NCBI GenBank assembly: GCA_038326775.1
Contig: JBBQKJ010000032.1
Coordinates: 1 to 33,263 of the forward strand
From: DYIU01 sp038326775
Lineage (GTDB): Bacteria; Actinomycetota; Geothermincolia; Fen-727; Anoxymicrobiaceae
Length of the DNA stretch: 33,263 nt
Direction: 5' to 3'
In this document: one piece after another, positions 15,669 to 22,982 of the stretch
Layout: each line of letters begins with the position of its first letter
Position numbering within the stretch: position 1 is the stretch's first letter
Made by a program: the position numbers and the translations under genes
The notes under the pieces: generated by a model
Told to the model about the DNA's origin: nothing
Database searches by the model: none
What the model saw: the letters and a program-made list of their open reading frames with translations, nothing else

Positions 15669-16652
15669 ATGGCGTGGGAGTTACGCTTGGGACGAACTGA
15701 CCGCAAACAGAAGATGCTCCTTCTGGGCTCCGCAGTGTTCTTCTGCGTGGTGGTCGTCGCCACGCTGATATTCAAGGGTTCGACCGGCTTTCAATGGATA
15801 ATGAGCGGCCTGACGGTGGGCAGCATATACGCGCTCATCGCTATGGGGTTCTCGGTAATATATTCGAGCACACACGTCATAAACTTCGCCCAGGGCGAGT
15901 TCAGCATGCTTGGCGGGATGCTCATGTACACCCTGTCCACCAGGGGAGGGGTGCCGCCCTTGCTGGGGTTCCTCCTGGCGGTGCTCATGGTGACCGCCCT
16001 GGGGGCGGGGCTGGAAAGAGCCACCATCCATCCGCTGCGCGACCAGTCTGTTATCACTGTGATCATCGTTACCATCGGAATATCCATATTCTTAAGGGCC
16101 CTCGCCAAGTGGATATGGGGGACCGACCCGGTGAAGATAGCCTCGTTCTCGGGTGACTCGCCGGTGAGGTTCCTGGGCGCCGCGGTCGTTCCCCAGAGCT
16201 TCTGGGTTTTCGGGTTCGCGATCCTGGCGGTTATCCTGGTGTTCCTTTTTTTCAACCGCACCTTGATGGGCAAAGGCATGAGGGCCGCCGCGAACAACGC
16301 CGACGCGGCAAGCCTTGTGGGGATAAGCACTTCGACCAGCTCTCTGGTCGCCTGGACGATCGCTTCCGGTTTAGGCGCAGCCGCCGGCATAGTTATTGCT
16401 CCAATCAGCTTCGCTTCCTATTCCGTTGGCACAATGCTCGGGTTAAAAGGCTTTTCCTCGGCGATACTGGGTGGGCTGGGCAGCGCCCCGGGCGCGGTTG
16501 TGGGCGGCCTGGTGCTGGGCGTGCTTGAGACAATCACCGCAGGGGTGTTTCCATCGGGATACAAGGACGCGGTCGCGTTTCTGATACTGATACTGGTGCT
16601 CCTCGTGAGGCCGCAGGGCCTGCTGGGCAAGCCCGAAGACGTAAAGGTGTGA
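15669..16652 (+). CDS. livH: Branched-chain amino acid ABC transporter permease, LivH type
   Basis: A 327-residue integral membrane subunit with about eight hydrophobic segments and the usual LivH landmarks: GLTVGSIYALIAMGFSVIYS, then HVINFAQGEFSMLGGM near the N-terminus. MRAAANNADAASLVGI is the cytoplasmic EAA-like loop contacting the ATPases, and KGFSSAILGGLGSAPGAVVG is also typical. The first 15-20 residues are basic. ATG 15669 has no good Shine-Dalgarno sequence; the next candidate is ATG 15714 (MLLLGSAVF). It follows the hairpin, and four bases separate its stop from livM. Confidence 0.93.
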   Translation: MAWELRLGRTDRKQKMLLLGSAVFFCVVVVATLIFKGSTGFQWIMSGLTVGSIYALIAMGFSVIYSSTHVINFAQGEFSMLGGMLMYTLSTRGGVPPLLGFLLAVLMVTALGAGLERATIHPLRDQSVITVIIVTIGISIFLRALAKWIWGTDPVKIASFSGDSPVRFLGAAVVPQSFWVFGFAILAVILVFLFFNRTLMGKGMRAAANNADAASLVGISTSTSSLVAWTIASGLGAAAGIVIAPISFASYSVGTMLGLKGFSSAILGGLGSAPGAVVGGLVLGVLETITAGVFPSGYKDAVAFLILILVLLVRPQGLLGKPEDVKV

Positions 16653-16656
16653 GCGG

Positions 16657-17766
16657 GTGGACAGGAAGCTGGAGAAAGGCCGGTCAAGCGGAAGGGGTGA
16701 CTACCGCACCCTCCTTATTGTGGCCGCTTTCATCTTCCTGGTACCCGCCTGGTCTCGCATGATACCCGGTGAGGTCCTGCACATGGACATCGTAAACGTG
16801 ATGGTGTTCGCGGGGATCTACGCCTGCGTGGTCATCGGGCTCAACCTTCTTGTCGGCTACGGGGGGCAGATATCGCTTGGCCACGCCGCCTTTTTCGGTA
16901 TCGGCGCCTACACCACCGCCATATTGTGCACCAGGTTCGCCTGGTTTCCCACCTGGCTGGGCGCGCTGTCGGGAGTGCTGCTGGCCGGCTTGATAGGCTG
17001 GCTTGTCGGAGTTCCGGTTCTCCGGCTGAAAGGCAATTACCTGGCAATGGCGACACTCGGGCTCGGGGAGATCGCGTTCATACTGTTCACCCAGCTGAAA
17101 GGCCTGACGGGGGGCACGATAGGCATCCCGCAAGGCCTCAATGTCTCGGTGAGCGAGATCCCCCCTCTCTCGGTGTTCGGGTTCAAATTCGACAGCGACA
17201 TCAAGTTCTTTTTCCTCGCGTGGGCGATCGTCATGCTACTTATGCTTCTCAACATCAACATCATACGGTCTCGCGTCGGTCGGGGGCTCCGCGCCCTTCA
17301 CTCCAGTGAGATAGCGGCTGACGCCATGGGCGTGAACACCAGTCGCTACAAGACACAGGTTTTCGTCCTCAGTGCCATGTTCGCCGCCCTTGGCGGGGCG
17401 CTGTTCGCCCACTTCCAGAGATACATAAACCCCGAGTCGTTCGTGTTCTCGGTATCCATACTATTCATAACCATGGTAGTCGTAGGCGGGATGGGCAACC
17501 TCTGGGGAGGTATTGTCGGGGTGATCGTCCTGACGTTCCTGCCTTCCGTCATCCAGGCTATGCCTCAGTGGATACCGGGCATTCCCGCAAGCCTCACCAA
17601 CTTCAGTAACTACTCGCTGGTTCTCTATGGTTTGCTTCTAATTGTTTTCATGATGTTCATGCCGCAAGGGATAGCAGCAGGCCTGTCACGGGCTTCGGCG
17701 TTCACCGGGCGAAGGGCCAAACGGCTGCGCGACCGGATACAGGCCAGGAAGTACGAGGGTCACTGA
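16657..17766 (+). CDS. livM: Branched-chain amino acid ABC transporter permease, LivM type
   Basis: A 369-residue second membrane subunit. Family landmarks are VIGLNLLVGYGGQISLGHAA followed by FFGIGAYTTAIL, then PVLRLKGNYLAMATLGLGEI, the EAA-like loop GRGLRALHSSEIAADAMGVN, and VVVGGMGNLWGGIVG. About eight to ten hydrophobic helices are present, with a basic C-terminal tail (RRAKRLRDRIQARK). The start is GTG 16657, four bases after the livH stop. Its stop overlaps the livG ATG by one base, so the two are translationally coupled. Confidence 0.94.
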   Translation: MDRKLEKGRSSGRGDYRTLLIVAAFIFLVPAWSRMIPGEVLHMDIVNVMVFAGIYACVVIGLNLLVGYGGQISLGHAAFFGIGAYTTAILCTRFAWFPTWLGALSGVLLAGLIGWLVGVPVLRLKGNYLAMATLGLGEIAFILFTQLKGLTGGTIGIPQGLNVSVSEIPPLSVFGFKFDSDIKFFFLAWAIVMLLMLLNINIIRSRVGRGLRALHSSEIAADAMGVNTSRYKTQVFVLSAMFAALGGALFAHFQRYINPESFVFSVSILFITMVVVGGMGNLWGGIVGVIVLTFLPSVIQAMPQWIPGIPASLTNFSNYSLVLYGLLLIVFMMFMPQGIAAGLSRASAFTGRRAKRLRDRIQARKYEGH

Positions 17767-18539
17767 TGGGTAACGAGCATATACTGGAAATAAAGAGCAT
17801 ATCGAAGCTCTTCGGTGGCCTGGCGGCCCTTGAAGAAGTTTCCTTCGAGGTGACCGGGGGCGAGATAAAGGCCGTCATCGGGCCGAACGGCGCCGGGAAG
17901 ACCACCTTGTTCGACGTGCTGACAGGCATCATCAAGCCTACGTCGGGAAGGGTAATGCTGAAAGAACGGAGCATCATCGGGTTGCGGCCTGACCAGATAA
18001 CCGCGATGGGGATGATAAGAACGTTCCAGACCATCCAGCTCTTCGAGGGGATGACGGTGCTGGAGAACGCGATGGTAGGCTGCCACTCCAGGACCAACTC
18101 GGGATTCATGTCGACAAGCCTTCGCCTGCCTTCGGCACGCCGTGAGGAAAAGCGGATACAGGAGGAGGCGATGGCGGTGCTCGAAGACGTCGGCCTCGAG
18201 ACGCGCGCACTGGAGACAGGCACCAATCTCCCTTACGGGCAGCAGAGGATGCTCGAGCTTGCCAGGGCGCTCGCCAGCGAGCCCGACATACTGCTGCTGG
18301 ACGAGCCTGCCGCGGGCCTGAATCAGTACGAGACAGACGAGCTGTCTTCGCTGCTCTCGCGCTTCCGTCAAAGAGGTCTTACCATACTGATCGTAGAGCA
18401 CGATATGGGCCTCGTGATGCAGATATCCGACGAGGTGGTGGTTCTCGACTACGGAGAGGTAATCGCGAGGGGCACTCCGGAGGTCGTACAGAACGACCCC
18501 AGGGTAATCGAAGCCTACCTGGGAATCGAGGCGGACTAG
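17766..18539 (+). CDS. livG: Branched-chain amino acid ABC transporter ATPase, LivG type
   Basis: A 257-residue ABC ATPase with Walker A GPNGAGKTT, Q-loop region IRTFQTIQLFEGMTVLEN, signature LPYGQQRMLELARAL, Walker B ILLLDEPAAGLNQ and switch His in LIVEHDMGLV. The signature reads YGQQ, the form common in LivG, and the C-terminal extension with VVLDYGEVIARGTPEVVQND is typical of this subfamily. ATG 17766 overlaps the livM stop, and livF follows four bases after its own stop. It works as a heterodimer with LivF beneath the LivH-LivM pore. Confidence 0.95.
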   Translation: MGNEHILEIKSISKLFGGLAALEEVSFEVTGGEIKAVIGPNGAGKTTLFDVLTGIIKPTSGRVMLKERSIIGLRPDQITAMGMIRTFQTIQLFEGMTVLENAMVGCHSRTNSGFMSTSLRLPSARREEKRIQEEAMAVLEDVGLETRALETGTNLPYGQQRMLELARALASEPDILLLDEPAAGLNQYETDELSSLLSRFRQRGLTILIVEHDMGLVMQISDEVVVLDYGEVIARGTPEVVQNDPRVIEAYLGIEAD

Positions 18540-18543
18540 CAAT

Positions 18544-19251
18544 ATGCTGAGGGTCGAAAAGCTTTCAACGTTCTACGGCAACATACAGGCGCTTCGGGAC
18601 GTCACGCTCAGGGCCAGGCGGGGCAATATCACCACTATTATAGGGGCTAACGGTGCCGGAAAGACGACCCTGCTGAGGACCATATCCGGTCTGAACAAGG
18701 CCCGGCACGGGCTGGTGATCTACGAGGACCGCGACATAACCAATATGCCCCCTAACAAGATAGTCCGCATTGGCATATCGATGGTCCCGCAGGGCAGGCA
18801 GGTCTTCGCGGACATGACGGTCGCCGAGAACCTGGAGCTTGGCGCCTACGTCAGGCACCGCGCGGAACGCCCGGAGGTCAGGCAGGACCAGGACCTTGTC
18901 TACGAGCTTTTTCCCGTCCTTGCCGAGCGGAAGAAACAGACCGCTGGGACTCTGTCGGGTGGCGAGCAGCAGATGCTGGCAGTGGGAAGGGCGCTCATGT
19001 CACGCCCAAGGCTGCTGCTGCTGGACGAACCATCAATGGGGCTCGCTCCCAAGGTGATACAGAGTATATTCAAGACGCTGCACGGCCTCCACGAGCAGGG
19101 CCTGACCATCCTGCTGGTCGAACAGGACGCGAAGATCGCGCTGGAGACCGCTGATTACGGTTACGTGATGCGCACTGGAAAGGTGGCTTTGGAAGGCACG
19201 TCGGAAGAATTGCTGGAGAACGAGGAAGTAAAGCACATATACCTTGGTTGA
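18544..19251 (+). CDS. livF: Branched-chain amino acid ABC transporter ATPase, LivF type
   Basis: A 235-residue ABC ATPase with VEKLSTFYGNIQALRDVTL at the start. Walker A is GANGAGKTT, and the LivF-specific PPNKIVRIGISMVPQGRQVF precedes the signature LSGGEQQMLAVGRAL. Walker B is LLLLDEPSMGLAPKV and the switch His is replaced by Gln in LLVEQDAKIAL, as is normal for LivF. It is the last gene of the transporter operon. hisI begins eight bases after its stop, so the transporter and hisI are almost certainly on the same transcript. Confidence 0.95.
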   Translation: MLRVEKLSTFYGNIQALRDVTLRARRGNITTIIGANGAGKTTLLRTISGLNKARHGLVIYEDRDITNMPPNKIVRIGISMVPQGRQVFADMTVAENLELGAYVRHRAERPEVRQDQDLVYELFPVLAERKKQTAGTLSGGEQQMLAVGRALMSRPRLLLLDEPSMGLAPKVIQSIFKTLHGLHEQGLTILLVEQDAKIALETADYGYVMRTGKVALEGTSEELLENEEVKHIYLG

Positions 19252-19259
19252 GGTGAGAG

Positions 19260-19625
19260 ATGAGCGAGGGCGAAGCAAAGGTTAGAGGGATCGAGGATAT
19301 AAAGTATGACGAGAAAGGGCTGGTGCCCGCGATAATACAGGAGCAGTCGAACGGACGCGTGCTCATGCTCGCTTATATGAACCGGGAGTCCCTGGCAAGA
19401 ACTCTCGAGACTGGCCGTACCTGGTTCTACTCGCGAAGCCGGCAGGAACTCTGGCCTAAAGGGGAGACCAGCGGGCATATACAGAAGGTCAAGAGCGTGT
19501 TCTTCGACTGCGACGCGGACACGCTGCTGATCCAGGTCGAGCAGGTGGGCGCCGCATGTCACACGGGCGAGTACAGCTGCTTTTACCGGGAGTTGAAGAC
19601 CGTTAGCCAGCCGGAAGAGCCTTAA
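19260..19625 (+). CDS. hisI: Phosphoribosyl-AMP cyclohydrolase
   Basis: Opens the adenine ring of phosphoribosyl-AMP, the third step of histidine synthesis, with a zinc site. The 121-residue, cyclohydrolase-only form carries VLMLAYMNRESLARTLETG, WFYSRSRQELWPKGETSGH and FFDCDADTLLIQVEQVG. AACHTGEYSCFYREL completes the Cys ligands and the metal-binding Asp cluster. There is no fused HisE domain. A gaggtgagag Shine-Dalgarno sequence lies before ATG 19260. It is separated from the other his genes by the six-gene transporter. hisG, hisE and hisC are not in the window. Confidence 0.96.
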   Translation: MSEGEAKVRGIEDIKYDEKGLVPAIIQEQSNGRVLMLAYMNRESLARTLETGRTWFYSRSRQELWPKGETSGHIQKVKSVFFDCDADTLLIQVEQVGAACHTGEYSCFYRELKTVSQPEEP

Positions 19626-19673
19626 TCTTCTCCGGAATCATGTCCTCCTGTCATAATCCGAGAGTGGCGCCTC

Positions 19674-19689
19674 GTGTCAGCCTTGACAC
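19674..19689 (+). repeat. Small perfect hairpin upstream of the winged-helix-like ORF
   Basis: gtgtca (19674-19679) pairs with tgacac (19684-19689) around a four-base loop, just upstream of the Shine-Dalgarno region of the following ORF. It could be an operator half-site pair or an RNA hairpin limiting translation. Six base pairs could also arise by chance. Confidence 0.25.
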
Positions 19690-19701
19690 TGGTGGTAAAG
19701 C

Positions 19702-20217
19702 TTGCCGCTGGATGAGATAGATGTGGAGATCCTGGACTTTGTTGGCAGGTATATCGACCAATTCGCTGCATGGGAAATCCTTGCTTATTTCCATGAGAAC
19801 CCGGACGTGGAGCGCAAGCCGTCTGGAATCGCTACGGACCTCGGCCGGAAGATCGCGATGGTCGAACCTTCCCTGGATATGTTCGTCATGAAAGGAATCC
19901 TGATTCGCGAGGTTGACGAGGTTGACGAGCCAACGTACCGATACTCCGCGCAGGCCGGTTTCCGCGAAAACATGGACGCGTTCGTGGCGGCGACGCGCGA
20001 CCGGACCACGCGCCTCGCGATCGTCAGCCTTGTCCTCCAGAAAGAGACCAGGCGTCTCTATGGGCCCCGGCGTCAAACCACTTTGACCGCATCAGGAACA
20101 GCGGTGTCCATTTCTTTCACAAGACCTGCTCCCGACGATCCGGACACTGCGCCGCGGCAAATGCGCCGTTTGACACCCCGGCTGAGCTTTTCTAGAATCT
20201 ACGTCAAGCGGGAATAG
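19702..20217 (+). CDS. Winged-helix-like regulatory protein with a doubtful C-terminus
   Basis: The frame starts at TTG 19702 with gtggtaaag upstream. Residues 1-115 look like a compact helix-turn-helix protein: DEIDVEILDFVGRYIDQFAA, then WEILAYFHENPDVERKPSGI and DLGRKIAMVEPSLDMFVMKG (recognition-helix region). ILIREVDEVDEPTYRYSAQA forms the wing, and DAFVAATRDRTTRLAIVSLV a terminal helix. The order resembles small DNA-binding regulators, but no named family is recognised. From about residue 124 the sequence becomes Arg/Pro/Thr-rich and unlike a folded protein. That part coincides with the tRNA-Gly promoter, and the stop codon lies inside the tRNA. The natural end was probably near codon 124 and has been lost, perhaps by a frameshift. 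Confidence 0.5.
   Translation: MPLDEIDVEILDFVGRYIDQFAAWEILAYFHENPDVERKPSGIATDLGRKIAMVEPSLDMFVMKGILIREVDEVDEPTYRYSAQAGFRENMDAFVAATRDRTTRLAIVSLVLQKETRRLYGPRRQTTLTASGTAVSISFTRPAPDDPDTAPRQMRRLTPRLSFSRIYVKRE
20170..20198 (+). promoter_or_regulatory. Sigma-70-type promoter of tRNA-Gly
   Basis: A perfect TTGACA -35 (20170-20175), a 17-base spacer and TAGAAT -10 (20193-20198, 5/6). The expected transcription start is about three bases before the tRNA. It is the best promoter in the window and lies inside the 3' end of the preceding ORF. Confidence 0.75.
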
Positions 20218-20283
20218 CTCAGTTGGTAGAGCGCCACCTTGCCAAGGTGGAGGTCGCCGGTTCGAGTCCGGTTTCCCGCTCCA
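20208..20283 (+). tRNA. tRNA-Gly(GCC)
   Basis: The cloverleaf is complete. The acceptor GCGGGAA pairs with TTCCCGC, the D-arm is GCTCAGTTGGTAGAGC, and the anticodon stem CCACC/GGTGG surrounds loop TTGCCAA with anticodon GCC at 20241-20243. The T-arm is GCCGG-TTCGAGT-CCGGT, and CCA is encoded at 20281-20283. The discriminator is T. Confidence 0.97.
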
Positions 20284-20324
20284 ACGCCAAAGTAGTTGTT
20301 TGGCCTTGTGGTGCATAAGCTCTT

Positions 20325-20440
20325 TGGCTACCCCCATCGTGAAGCGTTGTTGTTTATCGTGCGTGTGACGATGGGGACCCCTGCCATCTTAAGGCGGGCT
20401 CTGAGTAATCAATCGTCCGATGCATGGCTACCCCCATCGT
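20325..20440 (+). repeat. Pair of 16-bp direct repeats exactly 100 bp apart
   Basis: tggctacccccatcgt occurs at 20325-20340 and again at 20425-20440. Between them, acgatgggg (20369-20377) is an inverted copy of the repeat's ccccatcgt. The second copy is part of the 3' end of the broken hydrolase gene (antisense of DDGGSHA). The first is in the otherwise empty space after tRNA-Gly. Sequence around the copies is not otherwise similar. Confidence 0.6.
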
Positions 20441-21227
20441 CGAGAAATGATGTCAGGTCACCGAGAAACTCATCGGATAACTGCGCGGTGAAACCGTGAC
20501 CCCCTCCGGGGTATTCCACGAGACGCGCCGGGGATGCGCTCGGCTAGAATGCGGGAGTTCCCGGGCGGAACGAGGACGTCAGCGGTCCCGCAGGCGACCA
20601 GCGTGGGGCACGAAATATGCGGCAGGCGATCGTATGTCGAGAAACCGAATACAGCCTGGCCCTGCCGCAGTGCGTTCTCGGTGCTGATGGGGTTCACAAG
20701 CCCGCGCTTGAAGTATTCCTCGACCGGCCCGGGGTTGGAGGCGACCCAGTCATCGGGGAATATGATTTGAATGCCGCGCCTCACGATCTCCTCCGGTGTC
20801 CCATCACGGTCCGGCAGTATCTCGATCACCTTCTGCTCGGGGAACACCGCCTGTTCGCCGCCTCAGAAGGTGCAGCACAAAACCAGTTTTTCAACCAGGC
20901 CGGGATGATTGAGCGCGACCTCCTGGGCTATCATGCCTCCCATGGATTCACCGAGCACGTAACCACGCTCGATGCCAAGAGCTTCAATGAGCCCCGCGGT
21001 GTCGTCCTCGAACTGCTTCATCGAAAAGTCTCCGGGAGGAGCATCGGTCAGGCCCGCGCCACGGTTGTCGAACACCACCACTCGTAACGGCGCGAAAGCG
21101 CCTCGAGCAGCCCGGGCTCCCATGTTTCCATGTTGGCGGTCAGGCCCATTATCATAATCAAAGGAGAGCCTTCGCCCATGACCCTGTAATTGACCTCGAT
21201 ATCTCCAACCTTCACCTTTTCAGACAT
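20409..21227 (-). pseudogene. Alpha/beta hydrolase, disrupted by two frameshifts and an internal TGA
   Basis: A consensus-like Shine-Dalgarno sequence (aggagg) precedes ATG 21227, and the start reads MSEKVKVGDIEVNYRVMGEG. A one-base loss near 21081 shifts the frame just before VVVFDNRGAGLTDAPPGDFS. The nucleophile elbow is GESMGGM. The frame meets TGA at 20863-20865 within LVLCCTF-stop-GGEQAV, where relatives commonly have Cys or another small residue. The same frame then continues (VIEILPDRDGTPEEIVRRGI; YDRLPHISCPTLVACGTADV). A second one-base loss near the catalytic His shifts it again, after which a GGGHGF motif and a natural stop at 20409 appear. The three defects make it a pseudogene unless the assembly is faulty. 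It was about 272 residues long, the normal size. Confidence 0.85.
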
Positions 21228-21259
21228 CGCGACCTCCTGAGGCCTTGTTGCGATATTCG

Positions 21260-22318
21260 CTATTTGAGCGCGACCATCTCGTGGAGCGTCATGCCGGAAC
21301 GGTCGTAGGTGTCACCTTCATGCTCCACGTGCAGTGAGAACTCCGAGTCGAAACGGAAGTAGCCGGGCCTGCCCACTAGCCGGTTGATGATGGGTTTGAT
21401 CGCGCGGCTCCTGACAACAGGCAGGTCCTCTATGAAGTCATGGGCGTCGATGACCTCCCGAACGTCCAGGCGCAGGCGGACTTTTCCCGGCACCTCTATG
21501 ACTATGTTCGAGGGATAGTCGCGGTTTGCCGTCTGGTTGAAAACAGTGCTGCCCCTCTCGAGCGTCATCTCGCCGCTGCTGAGGATTATCTCGTCATTGC
21601 GCGCAAGCATAAGGGGTGTCGAGCAGGCGTACCCGTAGTGCTTCCTGGTCTGGACGTAGGCGTAGAGGAGCGTGAAGTCCTCGCCGTATATCCTGCCCCA
21701 GTACCAGTAGTCGATTATCCTCTTCATGTCACCGACGCCCCAGTTGTGGTCCTGGTAGCCGATACCGCGAGCCTCGAGCGTGGTGTCGCCGAACCTGACA
21801 GTCCCCTCCACACGGGCCCTGGGGGAGGGAACGACCCACGCAAAGAACTCATCGTCGCCGTATTTCGTCATGCCGCCGCCGGGCTTCCAGCCGGGCAACT
21901 CATTGTAATAGGTCAGGTCGAACTGCATGTCCTCTTCGGCGAGATGGAGGTGGTGGACCGGCAGGCCGCCACCCTCCGGGAACTCTGCGTATCCATGGTT
22001 TTTCCCGACCCACACATCGCATTTCTCTTTCGAGGCGCGCACGTCCGAGTCCGCGTAGCTTTTTATGACCGAGAGCTTCTCGCCGGACGGCTTGTAGACA
22101 TGGAGCTCCACTCCGGGCTTCCTGGTTATGAGTTCCGCTGCCTGCAGGAAACCGATGACGACGTGCCCGTCTTCCAGCTTGGCGTCGAAGTACCAGTGCT
22201 CGAAGTAATTTCGCATGTCGATGGGGTGAACCGCGTTGTCCTCAGGCTTGAGCGCAGTGATGACCGCGTCGCTTTTTCCGGGCCCGGTCCAGGTCTCGAC
22301 AGCTTGGATACGCCCCAT
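21260..22318 (-). CDS. CrtC/AttH-like lipocalin-fold protein
   Basis: A 352-residue, intact, Trp/Tyr/Gly-rich beta protein. Landmarks are MRNYFEHWYFDAKLEDGHVV, DVWVGKNHGYAEFPEGGG, LPVHHLHLAEEDMQFDLTYY, EARGIGYQDHNWGVGDMKRI and YWYWGRIYGEDFTLLYAYVQ. The EHWYFDAxLEDG start and the GYQDHNWG motif, whose acidic residue and His line the active site, place it with the hydroxyneurosporene synthase (CrtC)/AttH family. These are double-lipocalin proteins that hydrate or otherwise modify hydrophobic substrates such as carotenoids. ATG 22318 is chosen because aaaggag lies eight bases upstream; an earlier start at 22345 lacks one. It sits between two decayed genes of the same operon. No carotenoid gene is nearby, so the substrate is unknown. 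Confidence 0.7.
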   Translation of the reverse strand: MGRIQAVETWTGPGKSDAVITALKPEDNAVHPIDMRNYFEHWYFDAKLEDGHVVIGFLQAAELITRKPGVELHVYKPSGEKLSVIKSYADSDVRASKEKCDVWVGKNHGYAEFPEGGGLPVHHLHLAEEDMQFDLTYYNELPGWKPGGGMTKYGDDEFFAWVVPSPRARVEGTVRFGDTTLEARGIGYQDHNWGVGDMKRIIDYWYWGRIYGEDFTLLYAYVQTRKHYGYACSTPLMLARNDEIILSSGEMTLERGSTVFNQTANRDYPSNIVIEVPGKVRLRLDVREVIDAHDFIEDLPVVRSRAIKPIINRLVGRPGYFRFDSEFSLHVEHEGDTYDRSGMTLHEMVALK

Positions 22319-22348
22319 TTCATGGTCTCCTTTCAGGGTACGCACGGC

Positions 22349-22649
22349 TCAGGTCAGGTCGACCTTCGTGCGCAGTCGCTCGATGCACCGGTCTATGTAA
22401 CTAGAATCCTCAATAACGACCCTTATTGCGCCGTTGGGGCAACTGGTCGCTCATCGACCACAAGCCTTGCACAGCGGGCCGAGAACGGACCGCCAGTCAA
22501 CCACCCTGGCCTGCTTGAACAGGCACACCCGCTCGCAGTTGCCGCAATCAAGGCAGGCGCCGGCCACCTCCCTTGCTGAGCCCAGCCATCGGCTTATTGA
22601 CCTTCAGGGCCCTCATGAGCAGGTAGAACGGCCTCGCGCTCTTGCCCAT
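22349..22649 (-). pseudogene. Ferredoxin-like 4Fe-4S protein, frameshifted and with an internal TGA
   Basis: ATG 22649 follows a ggggag Shine-Dalgarno sequence and reads MGKSARPFYLLMRALKVNKP. A one-base frame change follows, near 22580. The next frame gives AGACLDCGNCERVCLFKQAR, a clear CxxCxxCxxxC cluster ligand set, and then PLCKACGR-stop-ATSCPNGAIRV. The TGA at 22451-22453 sits exactly where the third Cys of a second CxxCxxCxxxCP motif is expected. The frame ends naturally at 22349 after DRCIERLRTKVDLT. The total length of 301 bases is one more than a multiple of three. It would have been a small two-cluster ferredoxin, 30 bp upstream of the CrtC-like gene in the same operon. Confidence 0.8.
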
Positions 22650-22730
22650 CACATCTCCCCTTGCTCCTGCTTTCTCGAACGACTGCCGGGCGCCCGCAGA
22701 ACCATTTAACCAGTTTTCCAGGCAATATAG

Positions 22731-22736
22731 TAGAAT
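22731..22736 (+). promoter_or_regulatory. -10 box of tRNA-Cys
   Basis: TAGAAT, the same -10 as at tRNA-Gly, lies 11 bases before the tRNA-Cys start. The region 17-18 bases further upstream has only a weak -35 (taacca). An overlapping TATAGT is an alternative. Confidence 0.4.
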
Positions 22737-22747
22737 AATGCCCGCAA

Positions 22748-22821
<74 letters not shown>

Positions 22822-22982
22822 GCGGTCAGGGGCGTGGTTGAAAATTTTCCTGGCCTGAAAAGTGTTCCAGCTTGGGTTGGGTTTGCTCATCCGTGTGAAG
22901 CGGAGGCTTTCGGGAAATGATGATATAGGATGATTGTGAAGCAGGAAGCTAGGATGTCGCCCATGGGTTCGGGCGCGCGCTC

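Noticed and set aside
20325..20440. CRISPR-like spacing of the 16-bp repeats
   Set aside because: Only two copies, no further units and no cas genes.
21440..22579. A 379-codon plus-strand frame
   Set aside because: Antisense to the CrtC-like gene and the ferredoxin relic, both supported by motifs and Shine-Dalgarno sequences.
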